Source of the DNA: Prostheceraeus crozeri
Taxonomy: Eukaryota; Platyhelminthes; Polycladida; Euryleptidae
Reading direction: 5' to 3'
Length of the DNA: 64,000 bases
Assembly: GCA_907163375.1 (NCBI GenBank)
Contig: CAJQUW010002095.1
Location: forward strand, 434,001 to 498,000
The translations under genes were made by a program, and so were the position numbers. The notes under the pieces are model-generated. The model made no database searches and was not told where the DNA came from. It was given only the letters and a program-made list of their open reading frames with translations. Positions 45,900 through 58,200 of the stretch are shown here, piece after piece; the first letter of the stretch is position 1; each line of letters opens with the position of its first letter.

Positions 45900-47505
45900 G
45901 ATGAGTGATGCCTCATATTGCGATCTTGGAACTTGCCTAGTAGATTATAATCATGCCATAGAATTAATATGCCAGATAAAAATCAGCTGATAAATCACAT
46001 ATCAAGCTGCATAAGAAAATATGCACATTAATTTTAAGTACAATAAGAGCCACTTTTGTGCAAGTAAGCAGGAAAACAAACTAAGACCATAATCATAAGT
46101 AGTAGCCGCAGATAAAAGTGCACTGAGCATTCTTAATAACACTTCAGGTAATATTGAATGTGCTTGTGGCAACGCATGCATGAAACACGTAGTGAGTGCA
46201 ATAAATTGATTAAATGATGTTTTAAGCAATTTTTTAAAATTGCAAAAATTGTAGTGAAAATTAAAAAGTAACTGCTTAACTGCATGCATTCAGACTGATG
46301 TTCTTCCCTTAATTTTGCAGATGTGATTAGAAGATTTCTTCTCATACTTAAATAATATTCTAGATCTGTTTTAGAAGATTTTGCATCTTAATTCATAAAA
46401 ATCAAATCCACAATTATATTTGTACAGCAAATGAAAGAGCATTTAAGTATAGTTTAATGCATGTTACAAGATCCCCATCATATCATCAACATTGAACAAC
46501 AACTGCCAAATCTCGAGGGACGCAGGGTGATTCAGCAAAGGATTGAAGAAATCAGAATTTCAGTGAAAATCTTCGCTCTTCAGGCAGAATTCTTTTGACT
46601 GCACTTTCACAAGCGAAGAAACTCGTTACTCACTGACGTTTTCACTTTCGCTGAGCCCTTCCTACGAGGTTAGACGGTTGGTCCTAAATTACGCTTCTCC
46701 ATTTAACTTGATCGTTGGTGAGCGAAGGACTGAGGTTCACGATCTTCGTGTCATCCGGTATGGTTTAGGAACCACTGTCCATCTACTTCCATTTGTGTAC
46801 GTGCGTTTAAACTAGCTTGTGACGTGATCGAACCAGCGGAGTCGAGGTAGGCGCAAAATACAGAAAGTGTCCTCTATAGGTTCAATTTATTCGAAGGCTT
46901 TTGTTACCGGCGAAATCAGCACAGAGAAAATTGAGTTGAACTCAACAGACGCACAGATGCGTATTAGCTATATAGTATGCATGTGCATTATTCTGTGAAA
47001 GTCTCATTTTTTACCTCGATTCCTGCAAAATCTGGCTCTGTGTGCCGGACTAGCATCCTCCTTAACTTTGTGTTTAACTTCATATTGAAATGCATGTTCT
47101 CCAGTATTGACAAAATAAACGTTTATTGTTACTTATGGCCAATATTCAAAAAATCAAGTTTTTCAAAAATTGGTAGAAATTGAGTTCTTATGATTTTGAT
47201 TTGCCATTTGTTGTAGTACAAAGATGAAAGAGTTTGAAGAAATGAATACCACCGGAATTTGACAAGCCAAATACAGCATGTTGTGTTGAAAGTGTCATGT
47301 AATTCTCAGCCATTTTCTTTCTTAAGGTATCTAGCAGGTATGTTGATGCCATTCATAGTAACGTTGTGAAGTCTTGTCCCGAATATGATTTTTTTGTGCT
47401 TCATAATCCTTGTAAGATCCAAAATGCGAAGTTGATCCCCGTACTATCTGAATAGGTATAGCTACTCGGTACGTTAGCTTAAGGATTAATGAACATTGAG
47501 TAATC
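45900..47505. other. No gene recognised
   Basis: AT-rich sequence with a GC-richer stretch at 46,600-46,900 that shows no motif. The endonuclease of the preceding LINE would be expected at its left edge but is not recognisable. Confidence 0.45.
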
Positions 47506-47513
47506 ATATCAGC

Positions 47514-47808
47514 CACAGAATTAGATTACTTAAGTTTTTTCAGTTTGCTAGAATTGCAGAGTAATTCAAAACGATGGCGCATGCTGGAACTTAATAAGTG
47601 GGCAAAAAGGAATTCCTAACACCTTACGTAGATATAGGAAAAAAGTTGTCCGTCGCTTGCGGACTTCTGTAAATTCCATCAAAGTGCTTCGATTACCACG
47701 ACTCCTTCAGATTCGAAGAATTCAAATCATAGCGCACATGCTTTCTCGATAAAGTCGATCCTTCAGATCATTATTAAAGACAGCAGGCGCACGAAAATTG
47801 GTTCACCT
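47514..47808. mobile_element. Family A DNA transposon, copy 4, truncated
   Basis: It starts CACAGAATTAGA (47,514) and follows the inverted family A sequence through TAAGTGGGCAAAAAGGAAT and AGATTCGAAGAATTCAAAT. It stops after GGTTCACCTT. It is the most diverged copy, and the second TIR is missing. Confidence 0.7.
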
Positions 47809-47989
47809 TGTGATTCCACCATCCTCTCTCAGCATTCCTCACTGAATGCAGGTAGACAGCGGTGTGTGACCGGAGCACAAAACTTCTACTTCTATGGACC
47901 ACAATGATTACAAAACGCACGTCATTGGCTGGTGTAAAAGCCGGCTGACAGCTTATTGTTTGGGAGAGTGTGTACCATTTCCAATAGTA

Positions 47990-48232
47990 CACTGTAAACT
48001 GTAAATATCCGTTAAAATTAACAGCTAAAATTAGTTTCACGGTATTTTTTTCAGTCTGAATTGTTGATATCCGTAAAAACAGACGTTTGTTTTATCTGAT
48101 ATGAATGGATTTTAACTGCTACGTCATCACTCATCACGTTGTGACGTCATCATTTCAACAGATACTTACGGATATCTTCTGTGAAATTTAATGGTTATTT
48201 TAGCTGTTTTTAGCGTTGTACAGTTTACAGTG
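47990..48232. mobile_element. MITE with 14-bp TIRs and TA target duplication (243 bp)
   Basis: The left end CACTGTAAACTGTA (47,990) is repeated in reverse at the right end (TACAGTTTACAGTG, ending 48,232). Weaker pairing continues inside (AACAGCTAAAAT / ATTTTAGCTGTTT and GATATCCGTAA / TTACGGATATC). TA flanks each side. It is non-coding and typical of Tc1/mariner-derived MITEs. Confidence 0.85.
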
Positions 48233-48239
48233 TATGCGA

Positions 48240-49583
48240 TATACGACTCAACCCTTCTAGGAACAAAAAACTGAACGAGCAAGTTGTCTAATTTTGTGAT
48301 ATCAGCCATTTCTGATCACATGTTGAACTATCGGCTCAGTCTCAAAATTTCGAATTTTGATAATAGGCCTAGCGAACCTCAAAGCAGCGAGAGCGCATTA
48401 CACATCTAACCCTATGAAGTCATCGAGAAATGAATTTGTTATGAGGCAACTGGATTAGCAAGCATCTGACATCATCAAACAGCCACTGAAGAGATATCTG
48501 TCAATTACCTGAATCAATCAATCAATCAATCAATCAATTACCTGTTTACTCTATGACCTGAACATAAACATTAAAAGTATCTGGCATGCCGCAATTGAGC
48601 CAGATATACTCACACTCGAGGTGTTACGTGATGGCTACATAGTAACAGATGAGCAGTACATACAGTACATAAATAGAGCACATATTCGTAATCCTACTAC
48701 ACGTCTTACGAGTACTCTGCCTCTACACATTTATGTAACGAAATTCAGTTTTTCACCTCAAGTTGTTGCCTAAGTTACATAATACTGTATAAATTTGTCA
48801 CCGATAGAAGAAATGTCTACGAAAATTCCGATGGTGTATCAACCAAGGAGAAGCATAATTTCTTGAGGACTTATTAGCGTTATGCAATGCATTTTCGCAA
48901 CTATGAGACGACCCTGAACTGTCAATGCAGCTGCAACGCTAATAGATTGAAATCCTTTCGCTGACTTTGAACCGAGTTTGAACAAACAGATCAATCACAA
49001 AGGTGCCTTTTCAACTACAAATTAATCGAAGGTGAAGATCTAACGCAGTTGCTCATCTTAGATTATCATATTAGCATCTTACTCTTGGCTTAATTGCATG
49101 CCGCCTTATCCCTTTCAAATTGTAAAGTAGACGTCCAAAATAAGGCTGGCAACGCACTTTGCTACGTTGAATTTGAAATTGAAAGTGCCACAGCGCAAAG
49201 TTTATATTTGTAGATGTGATGCCGCGATAGTACTTTAGATATTCTACTTGATTGCTAGACACTAGGGACTACATGTACATGTGGGGCCTAGATAAAATTT
49301 TCTAAGTAGTAAACCTTAATTGGATCTCATACCTTATAAAGTACAAATTATGCATTTAATCGTGCAAAGTGCATGGGCTTTTCGGTCACATTCACTCCCG
49401 GTGGGTATTCCTCAGTAGCTTTGACATCTCATTTTCATATTGACATTATGACATTTGTTCCTCACATTGACTAAAAGTTCCTCAAACATCAATGTACCAC
49501 TTCAATATGCAGAATATCAACTTCAGCATGTAGCAGAATGAAAATTTTGAACACAGACATGATCTCGATTCTATGAAGCTTTC
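48240..49583. other. No gene recognised; AATC microsatellite
   Basis: Seven AATC units lie at 48,512-48,539. The rest is AT-rich, with short frames and no motif. Confidence 0.5.
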
Positions 49584-49587
49584 TTAA

Positions 49588-52552
49588 CCCTCTAAAGACG
49601 GGAGAAAAAACTTTCGTTAAAGACGGACAGGGCCTCTGAGGCCCTATTGGTAAAAAATGTTCTACAAAAGCATACTTATTTTTGGTGACGGTGATTTCTA
49701 AACTGTTTCTGGTCAATTGGCGTTTGCTAATTTCAGTAGACGTGTTCCCTTTTCTCTAACTAGTGAAGTTCTTGAGCTAGAGTCAGATAAATTTTTGAAC
49801 TGTCTCCAAAAAATGGGAAATATGGTAAAATCGGCTATTTGTAAAAAGCTGTTTATCGTCGCTTTCAATGCAGACATTGTACTGTTTCTGATCAATTTAC
49901 ATCCATCAAGTTCGAAAATCACAACAACTTTGCTCTATCAAGTCATCTTTTATAATATTTGGGTTCAATCTTTTTACTCCGTTTTTAGATAGGCCTACCT
50001 CTCATGCTAAACTTCATAATCCCTTTTTCTCACACTATTTGTCTGTTGTACATGTACCCATCAGGTCCCTAGTTAGATCCAGTGTAGACAATTTCAACAA
50101 TGATACAAAACCATCATTTACTAGAGCTCATACCGGTATATTATTGTGGATAACATTCTATGAAAGCGTATCTATAAAAGCGCAAAACGAATGGGAGGTC
50201 TTGCAAGAAAAACGGTTAGTTATTTCTGCCATTGATGCACTGCAAGCAAATCAGATTGCCATGTTCCTTACAGATTGGGTTCCTGCAAACACTGCATGAC
50301 ATTGTTGATTTTCGGTGTCTTGCATATGGGCAGTAGCGGCAACGGCGACGAGGAGATAACAGTTGTTGAGTTGATTCATGCATCATTGGTTCATTTGTTG
50401 GCCGAAGCCTACATGTATATTCTGCAATCAATTGTTTTCCCATTTCGATAATAAATTGTCGGCGTCGGTTTGGAGCATCTTTTTGTATGAAGGATGAATA
50501 GACAGAAAAAGTACGTATGCATTATATGATGCAATATCTAATATGTTCTCATGAATAAGGCCAGGGGCCAACGTCGAGTCTTGCGCTTGCAGGAATACTG
50601 ACGAACCATTTGGTCAAGCGTATCCACCCCACCTTTTGTGCTATTGTTGTCTAGAATCATATTGGGCTTGAACGGAGAGGACGAATCACAAGAAGAATCA
50701 TCATGTCCACTAGAAAGAAGAATGACTGCTTTGTTCCTTTTAGGTACATATGATACCATCGTACAGTTTCGTTGAAATGCAAAAATACTTGACTCCACCT
50801 GTCTCTGTGGATTGGGTAGCAACTCAGGAGGTATGTCAGCTTTATTCTTACGGATTGTACCATTATGTAAGTTAAATTTCTTCCCAGTAATGTCCTAACT
50901 AAAGGCAGACTGGTAAAAAAGTTATCTCCGGTCACATTTCTGCCAGAATTGGAGATGTAATCTGTCAATTCAAGTACAACTCTGCTGCTTTGTCCAACCT
51001 CACGAGATGATCCTCGTTTTCCAGTATAGACTTCCAAGTTGCGACAGTAGTTTGTTTTTGAGTCCGCCAATATCCAAATTTTTACACCGTATCTACCAGG
51101 TTTATCCGGTAGATACATTTTGAACGGGCATCGGCCGCGGAACGTCATCAACTGCTCATCAATCGTGACATCAATCTCAGCTTTATAAGAGCTGCGACAT
51201 TTGATTATGAATGAATTCAGTACTGATCGCAGAGGAGCTAGTTTGTCATTTGTAGACCTTTCAGTTCTCGTATTTCGATCGTCGAATCTAATAAATCTTA
51301 GAATACTTTTAAAACGATCTCTGGACATACTCTGTGCAAAGAAAGCACGTCCATCATCTTTGCTCCATAACTCGGCTATAGGCTCATTTTTTGCTTGGTA
51401 CATACCAGACAGCAGTAGTAAACATATGAAACAATACATCTCACCTCGATTTGTTTCATTCCGATCCGCACCGCTCAATCGTCCACGAGCTTCAGAATTA
51501 GTGTGGAGAACTATTTCGTCGATAACTGATGTAGATAAAAAAATCTTAAAAGCATCTGCTGGACTTTCACCACAACCTGATTGAATAGCCTGACGAGTTT
51601 GTCCTTGCGACTCTCTAAGAATGTTCCATTGACGTGTTTGAGCATTTCCAAATCGAATGTCGGGAACTGCATTCCATCTTTCACCATTGCGAGAAACATA
51701 TTCAGTTGGGGGCACACTGGAGGTTGAAGGCATAGTTGACGTGTCATGGGACGTAAAAATTGATTGAATAGGCCCATTCTCATGGGGATCGCTGTTGGAA
51801 TCGATGTCAGAAAGAACGGCATCGTCTTCGTCGTCGTCATAATCATCATTCGATGATACATTTCCGTCGGAATCCAAACCAGTAGTCGAAATGTTCCAAA
51901 TTGCTCTGTAAGCAGTTGCCGCAGCTTGCCGTTGACTCCGATGCATATTGTCTAACTAAACTCGACAAGGAAAATGCTCGCATGTCCGTGAGAACTTGCA
52001 GCAGTCACATAATAGTGACGCGAGTGATGACCAGGAACCAACCGGAAACTTGCTTATTGCCTCCTCCACACCAGCTTTTCCGCGTAGACATGTCTCGTGT
52101 ATCAAGTTATCATCGATATGGAAAAAGGAATAGGTGAATACATCAATCTAGCCAGCGTATGCCTATAGGCCTAACTTTCGAGATAATAAACAGTTGCTCC
52201 CATGCAGTTCAAATAAAATACTTTGCCTAATAATGGATTGCATTTAAACGCTAAATGCTCACTATTATATCAGCTACATCAAAGTATATTAATTGATAAG
52301 AATATAGCATTAATTTTAGCGAAAAATGAGACAGGGCCTCTGAGGCCCTGCTCGTCTTTAACGCAAGTTTTTTTTAAAACGAAAGTAGCATCGATGAAAT
52401 TATTGCAAATATCAAAACAATGATATGCAATGGAAGCCAATAAAGAACTTGAAGATGTCACGAAGTTTCATCGATATATCTCAAATAGTTTTTGAGATAT
52501 CCAAGTTTGAAAATAAAATAGGGCCTCAAAGGCCCTGTCCGTCTTTAGAGGG
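49588..52552 (-). mobile_element. piggyBac transposon, family 1, with TTAA target duplication
   Basis: The element begins CCCTCTAAAGACGG (49,588) and ends with its inverse (52,552). TTAA lies on both sides (49,584-49,587 and 52,553-52,556), the exact target duplication of piggyBac. The palindrome AGGGCCTCTGAGGCCCT lies near the left end (49,629-49,645) and again inside the right end (52,333-52,349). A variant lies at the right terminus (52,520-52,536). The ends are thus asymmetric, as in known piggyBac elements with terminal plus internal inverted repeats. The transposase lies on the minus strand and is frame-broken. Confidence 0.95.
50216..51946 (-). pseudogene. piggyBac family 1 transposase, three to four frame breaks
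   Basis: The first 360 or so codons from 51,946 are open. An acidic N-terminus (DDYDDDEDDAVLSD) is followed by the DDE domain with the first catalytic Asp in IDEQLMTFRGRCPFKMYLP, the GRYGVKIW segment and the second Asp in VTGDNFFTSLPLV. After frame changes near 50,850 the third Asp follows in STKGGVDTLDQMVRQY and RRWPLALF, then DIASYNAYVLFLS. The C-terminal cysteine-rich domain (50,340-50,230) reads RRCRYCPYARHRKSTMSCSV and CKEHGNLICLQC, the cross-brace zinc fold that binds the element ends. Total coding length, about 575 codons, is normal for the family. The enzyme would excise precisely at TTAA; this copy cannot be translated whole. Confidence 0.92.
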
Positions 52553-52559
52553 TTAAGAA

Positions 52560-52785
52560 ACAGATCCATCAGTGTATTTAATTGAATAATGAAACAATTG
52601 ATTAATGATTAATTAATTAAGATAATTCTCATTGATAAGCAATTACTGCATTTTTCTTACCATTGATTGTTGCTACAATAACGTAATTTGGTCAAGAAAT
52701 GAACATTTATGGTAAATGAATGTGAGATATTGGTTCTGAGATTAATCAATTTCATTAAATGGTGAATTCCTCTAGCTCTTGAACA
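52560..52785. other. Spacer with no feature
   Basis: AT-rich sequence between the piggyBac element and the nested MITEs. Confidence 0.4.
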
Positions 52786-53856
52786 GCTGAGCCCGAGGTA
52801 ACTCGTATCGAGCGTTATCATTAATTGACTGGTGACGGTGAAAATGGAGTACGGCAGGAAACTGAGCCCGAGTTCACTCGTATCGGGAGGATGACAGGCA
52901 AATATCACAGACAGATAGTCTTCCCTTCCACTGTTCACAAATCCCGAATTCACTCGGGCTGCTGGGGTGTTCCAATTTCACGAATATCGAGTTAACTCGT
53001 GTTTAGTATGCAGTGACTTAAACCTTTCTAGTCCGGGAGCTAGCGTGAAGTTGTGCTGGGAACGAGGTAGTACATAAAACTTTCACATAGCATATAACAC
53101 CTCTAACCTACTGCAAAACTTCGCGTCTGCCGGATCAGATCATTTGCTTTTCAGAAATAGAGAGGATAACACAATCCTATGTATTTCCAGTGGTAAAATT
53201 GTGACACTTAAGATGTTGACTCCATTTTTCGAATTTTTGCTCATAAAAGTTACACAAATTGGTATTTTGTTGAACTTGTTATTATAGAAATCATCTACAG
53301 ATCATGATCTTTCAAATGAGTTATCATTCAGTGACAGAGGATGAAGTAAAGTGTACAAACAGACACTTTTCGTTGTTGTAACTGCAAATTTTAACATAGA
53401 AATTTCAGGAAAATTGTTGATATACTTAAACGAAAAGTGTCTGTTTGTACACTTTACTTCATCCTCTGTCACTGAATGATAGCTCATTTGAAAGACCATG
53501 ATCTGTAGATGATTTCTATAATAACAAGTTCAACAAAATACCAATTTGTGTAACTTTTATGAGCAAAAATTCGAAAAAATGGAGTCAACACCTTAAATGT
53601 CACAATTTTACCACTGGAAATACATAGGATTGTGTTATCCTCTCTATTTCTGAAAAGCAAATGATCTGATCCGGCAGACGCGAAGTTTTGCAGTAGGTTA
53701 GAGGTGTTATATGCTATGTGAAAGTTTTATGTACTACCTCGTTCCCTGCACAACTTCACGCTAGCTCCCGGACTATTCAGAGATACAGAGAGAATTACCT
53801 AAATTGGTTCAGTGATATTGTCTTGCCGTCTCGATACGAGTTAACTCGGGCTCAGC
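52786..53856. mobile_element. MITE with GCTGAGCCCGAG ends, carrying a nested palindromic element
   Basis: The left end GCTGAGCCCGAGGTAACTCG (52,786) matches, in reverse, the right end at 53,830-53,856, including CTCGTATCGAG on the inner side. The motif recurs internally as GAGCCCGAGTTCACTCGTAT (52,863), CCCGAATTCACTCGGGCT and TCGAGTTAACTCGTG (52,987). The palindromic core CGAGTTAACTCG is therefore reused several times. Removing the nested 743-bp element leaves about 330 bp, a normal MITE size. No clear target duplication was found. Confidence 0.75.
53031..53773. mobile_element. 743-bp palindromic element with arms of about 340 bp and TA flanks
   Basis: The left arm from GTCCGGGAGCTAGCGTG (53,031) to about 53,370 is repeated almost base for base in reverse from about 53,431 to 53,773, with only scattered differences. 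The spacer is about 60 bp. TA lies on each side (53,029-53,030 and 53,774-53,775). Transcribed RNA would fold into one long hairpin. No coding potential is seen. Confidence 0.92.
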
Positions 53857-53859
53857 GAA

Positions 53860-56800
53860 ATTCGGTAGGTATATGAAATAAGCACTGCAGCCAAAGGGCT
53901 AGAGCCACCTTTACTGTGTAACAAAATGATTATTCGAAATTTATTGAATTTTGCTGATGAATTCCATGCAGATTTATTAGCACTTCCCTGAATTTCACCC
54001 ATTGAATAAATGCCTGAAGTTCAATTACTACAATGAATAGCGGAATTACTATCGGAATTTTCTGGTTGGATTGAATCAATTTTATGACGACCGCACACTT
54101 GTATTTTAGAGCCCGTTGTAGATAGAATTCCTTCAACTGCAAAAGCAGGCTTCTTAAAATATATTGAAGTTAAAAGCAATATAGATACACCGTCCAATAA
54201 CAAGAAAGAGCGAGCCATTTCATGATAATCAGAAGGTCACGTGCTCAATCAACTTCAAAGCAAAGTTTGGTATCGCATTGAGTAAAATTTCTCATTCTTC
54301 AATTCCGTCATAAAACGACATATCCCAAGAGAGTTTTTGATGATCGTCTCGTCGGGAAAATTTTCACACGCCTATTCAAATGACGTCATAAAACTTAATT
54401 TCTATTTATGATCGCTTACCTGTCGCCATTTCAACGAATGAATAGTCATTTTTATAAGGACAGTTTTTCTTTCACATGATTGAGCATAACAATAATATCC
54501 AATGAAAGGGTATTAATTGCATTCCGAAACAAATGAATTAACCAAACACACATCACTCAAACTAACAGTAACAAGATTGATGTATTGAGACCATGATTAT
54601 CAGAGGCCTATTTAGCAGTAAAAAAAAGAAACCGAAGATATTATTTGCAAAAACATGAAATGTATTCATACAACTGGGTAATAATAAAAATTCCGGTTGA
54701 GCATTTTGGATGATCACTGATTTTTGTGAAGATGTACCCGAATCTGCGAAACAGCCTTACCCCGTGTATGCACATGCGTGCTGTAACTCTTCCCTAACGG
54801 GCTCTGAAAAAACAATTCTATACCACAGAGAGATTCGGCCTCTGTCTTGGTTTCTACAGAAACACACGATAATCACTGGGATTGCCATTTGCGGTAATAC
54901 TTCGATCTAGTTCACTTATCTACGTACTATAAATGGCTATTCAAAAGTTTGAATGTCCAAATGATGCAGTATTTCAACATTTTGCAAAATTTAATCAAAT
55001 CCACTTAATCATTGCTGGTCATAATGCTTGCTGCGCAAATAATTGCATGCATTGAAAAGTCAACTTTGACTACAATAGGACATTGACAAGATGATGTGTA
55101 CATAGAATACAACTAAAACTGTGCTTTTTGATATGAAGATTTTCTTTCAATGCGTCTGATATTCTACCTTCAAATAAGATTTGTATGAGGTTATTTTAAA
55201 GTTTAAACAATGAGAACAACAAATGTGCCCTAATTCTGGCACATTCAAGCACTTTCAAAATATCAGCAGATCAACAATATGACCCAGTCGACCAAATTCG
55301 ATGAGTGTCAGAAAAGTTTGAAAATACGAAACTAGTAAAAGGCAGTAAAACCTACTTCATGTGATTTAGTTCTAAAAGGACTACAGAGAAAATTCAGCAC
55401 GGCATCGACTCGCGCCCCCTTCCTGTATATATGGTTTTGAGGTGACACATGAATGGAAATCAGTCCAGTCAGCAGTCTGGGCTGACCAATTATCCATCTT
55501 CCTTTAGACTTGCAAGATAAGTGTGAGGTTCATACTTTCATAAAGCAGCATCTACATGGTGTCTGCCTAATGAATGTCCCAACCAAAAACACGCCTGGTC
55601 CTGATTTGGCAAGTAATAAGTGTATTATAAGTAATAAGTTGGGCAGGCCTGTCGTTCTGGTCTGGCCTAAAAACACTCGCGGCCGGGGTGAGTCTGGGTT
55701 TTATTTTCTGAATTTCAACACGTTTCATGTAGATCTCAGATTTCCCATTCATGTAGCTCTCCCGGGTGATACATTAACTGCAAGTTAGTTGTGTTGTGTT
55801 ACCACAATCGCTCACAAATACACAAGCATGCAAGAACCCCATTGGTCTTATAAGCGCAATAATATGATAATACTTCTAATGCTTTTCACAATTGAATTTC
55901 AATTCTTTAAAGATTAGCTGTCACAACTCACAAATATCAAACCAGCTAAAACAAAATCGCATTAGAAATCCAAAATGTTTGTAGTCCAGCTCTGTTATCA
56001 GTCCCATTGACCCAAAACTGGTCAATTAGAGGGAAATCACTTCAAATTTTAAAATATTCATTCCAATATTGGACCATGTTGATCAGTCGTGCATGATTCG
56101 AATACAGAAGTTCTCGAATCTTATGGCAGCGTGACAGTGAGAACAAAATTGTGAATGATTCAACGAGTTTGCTTCCTCAGTCACTCGAAGAGCAGATAGA
56201 CTCATAGATGAAATAACGACGAGCTGATAATGCTTTTGTCTTCAGACTTGTTGTAGGGATGCAAGCCATGAGTGTCGTGAACGAACCCTTAACACGCATC
56301 GTCGAATATTCACGCCCTTAACAAGGATTTACGTCTCCTACCTCAATATCTCATCAATAGCACGCTATCGATATGATATCCCACGCCAAGCCTGATCGAG
56401 TGTTTGAATTTGTCTGAATAATCAAGAATATTTCTTCCGGTGTTACTATAATTGATTATCACTCGCTATATGAACGAATTTAAAACAGAGAACTCATGAA
56501 AATGTCTTGGGACGAACGCAAGCGGGGCTAGATTTGTTAATTTTCAAAATTGACAATCCCAAAGGGGGTCAGATCTCTGTGTACTTGCACGCAACCGTAA
56601 TTGGAAACTTTTCCTCAAATCGTTTGAAGCTGAAGTCGACGTGTCCCTCAAAGTTGACCGCATCACCTTCAGGTCTCACGGTGCTCGTCAACAAGTCTAT
56701 GTTTGTGGTGGTTGTGAGATGACAGATGGAGGGGAGATTGAAAGTTGGTACTGCTTCACACGCCGCTAAGGGCATCCGCCAACCTCAGAAGTTCTGTTTT

Positions 56801-57235
56801 TTGTCCTTAGATTGCTGAAGTACAACATTCTGGTTTCCTTTCAAAATGTCATCGCCCTGGGCATTTGTACTGCTAGCGATTATTTCCATTTTGATTTTCA
56901 AAGTATACCTCAGTTAAAGTCACTGTCATAATTAAGACCAACATCGAAGCAGTAAATGTCCAATAACAGGATACCGAGACCTTAAAGGGATGCAAAGAGA
57001 CGATTGCAAGATGCCAGTGGGATTGCGTTTCATGGCTTTTGAGACAAGCCACATTTTTTTACAAGCCATTGCGTATTTTTGCTTTTGAGACAAGTATATC
57101 ACTCTGTTTTGCATGGTCAGTGCATTGGTAGCTGAAGTTACTGTCGTAAATAATACAATTTCAGTGACAATTTACTAAGACTTAATTTTGAATTAATAAA
57201 TATGTGCGTGTAAATAACAATTCAAGAAGGCTATA
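53860..57235. other. No gene recognised; one weak exon candidate
   Basis: Mostly AT-rich. GC-richer stretches lie at 55,400-55,790 and 56,500-56,800. Only the second has a frame that looks protein-like, and it is listed separately. Confidence 0.45.
56569..56775 (-). other. Weak candidate exon of unknown protein
   Basis: A 68-codon minus-strand frame in a local GC-rich patch reads STVRPEGDAVNFEGHVDFSF, followed by KRFEEKFPITVACKYTEI and a stop. The residue mix looks more like a folded protein than the neighbouring frames do. However, I recognise no domain, there is no second exon, and no splice or polyadenylation signal supports it. It may be chance. Confidence 0.2.
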
Positions 57236-57239
57236 GCCG

Positions 57240-57640
57240 TTCATGGTGGCAAAAGTGAAAATATATACAAATTTTAAATAATCGCAATGGTAGACACGGT
57301 TTCTTTCAGATTCTTCATGGGAAACCTGAACCGATAAGCGAGTGACCAAGTGGGACCATGCTGCTTTGTTCGAACAGATTTAATAGGCCTGTCAACATTG
57401 TTCCTGACCAACGATATTGACAAAAGAGGTGGAACCGATATGAAAAATTCCATACACTATGTAATTTCCATTCCATTCAGCCGGTCGAGTGCACGATTTA
57501 CAGTGTATAAATAAATTTAAGAACGCCAGCCGTGGGTATGCTTGTAGGGGAATGAAAATAAATGCAAATTTTAAAGAAAAAATCGCACAGTTAGAAGAAT
57601 TTTCTATCAGTTTCCTTATGGAAAGATTCCTCAGGTTGTT
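57240..57640. repeat. Diverged tandem duplication of about 100 bp, 300 bp apart
   Basis: The segment GTGAAAATATATACAAATTT at about 57,256 to 57,335 and the segment ATGAAAATAAATGCAAATTT at about 57,553 to 57,635 align through an AATCGCA block and a TTC(A/C)T(C/T)ATGGRAA block. It directly precedes repeat family B/C copy 3 and may belong to it. Confidence 0.35.
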
Positions 57641-57865
57641 GATGGTCTGTTCAGCCATCATTTAGGCACCGATCCAGGTCAATGTTGCTAGATCTCCAAA
57701 AGAATCATAATAATGTAACATGCAACTTTTGTATATTCTTGTCGGAAGGCGATTCGCAGTAAGTTGTTTCATCAGAATGCTTTTATATATAAAGTGAATT
57801 GCTCATAGCCATGAATATTTACAAAGTTGATCTACAATGATAAGCTGCTGGTATCTTCATATTAG
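57640..57865 (+). repeat. Interspersed repeat family B/C, copy 3
   Basis: Block B (GTTGATGGTCTGTTCAGCC, then CACCGATCCAGGTCAATG) is followed about 100 bp later by block C (GAATATTTACAAAG, CAATGATAAGCTGC), in the same order as copy 1 at 19.6-19.9 kb read in reverse. Confidence 0.6.
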
Positions 57866-57869
57866 TGCG

Positions 57870-58014
57870 AGAGCTACTGACATCTTCTTCCCAAATTCGT
57901 GCACAAGCTTCTTATTTTTTAATTTTTAGATTGTCACCGATCATTTAGTGATCAGGACAGTCTATTTGTTTATCTGCAACAATAACATCGGTTGTCATGA
58001 CGTTTTAATTATCT
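57870..58014. other. Spacer with no feature
   Basis: AT-rich sequence up to the TTAA target of the second piggyBac element. Confidence 0.4.
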
Positions 58015-58200
58015 TTAACAATAGAAGCGCGGACGTTTTGAACTACCTAGAAGTGCGGCTGACGTCAATTGACGCAAATCAACTGTAGCTCCCACACACA
58101 CGCAAACAAGCAAGCAGCCGCGGCAGTGATGATTTTAATCAGGGATATCTATGAATAAATAACAATACCGGGATGGCGTTCTCCAAAAGTGTAGGCCGAG

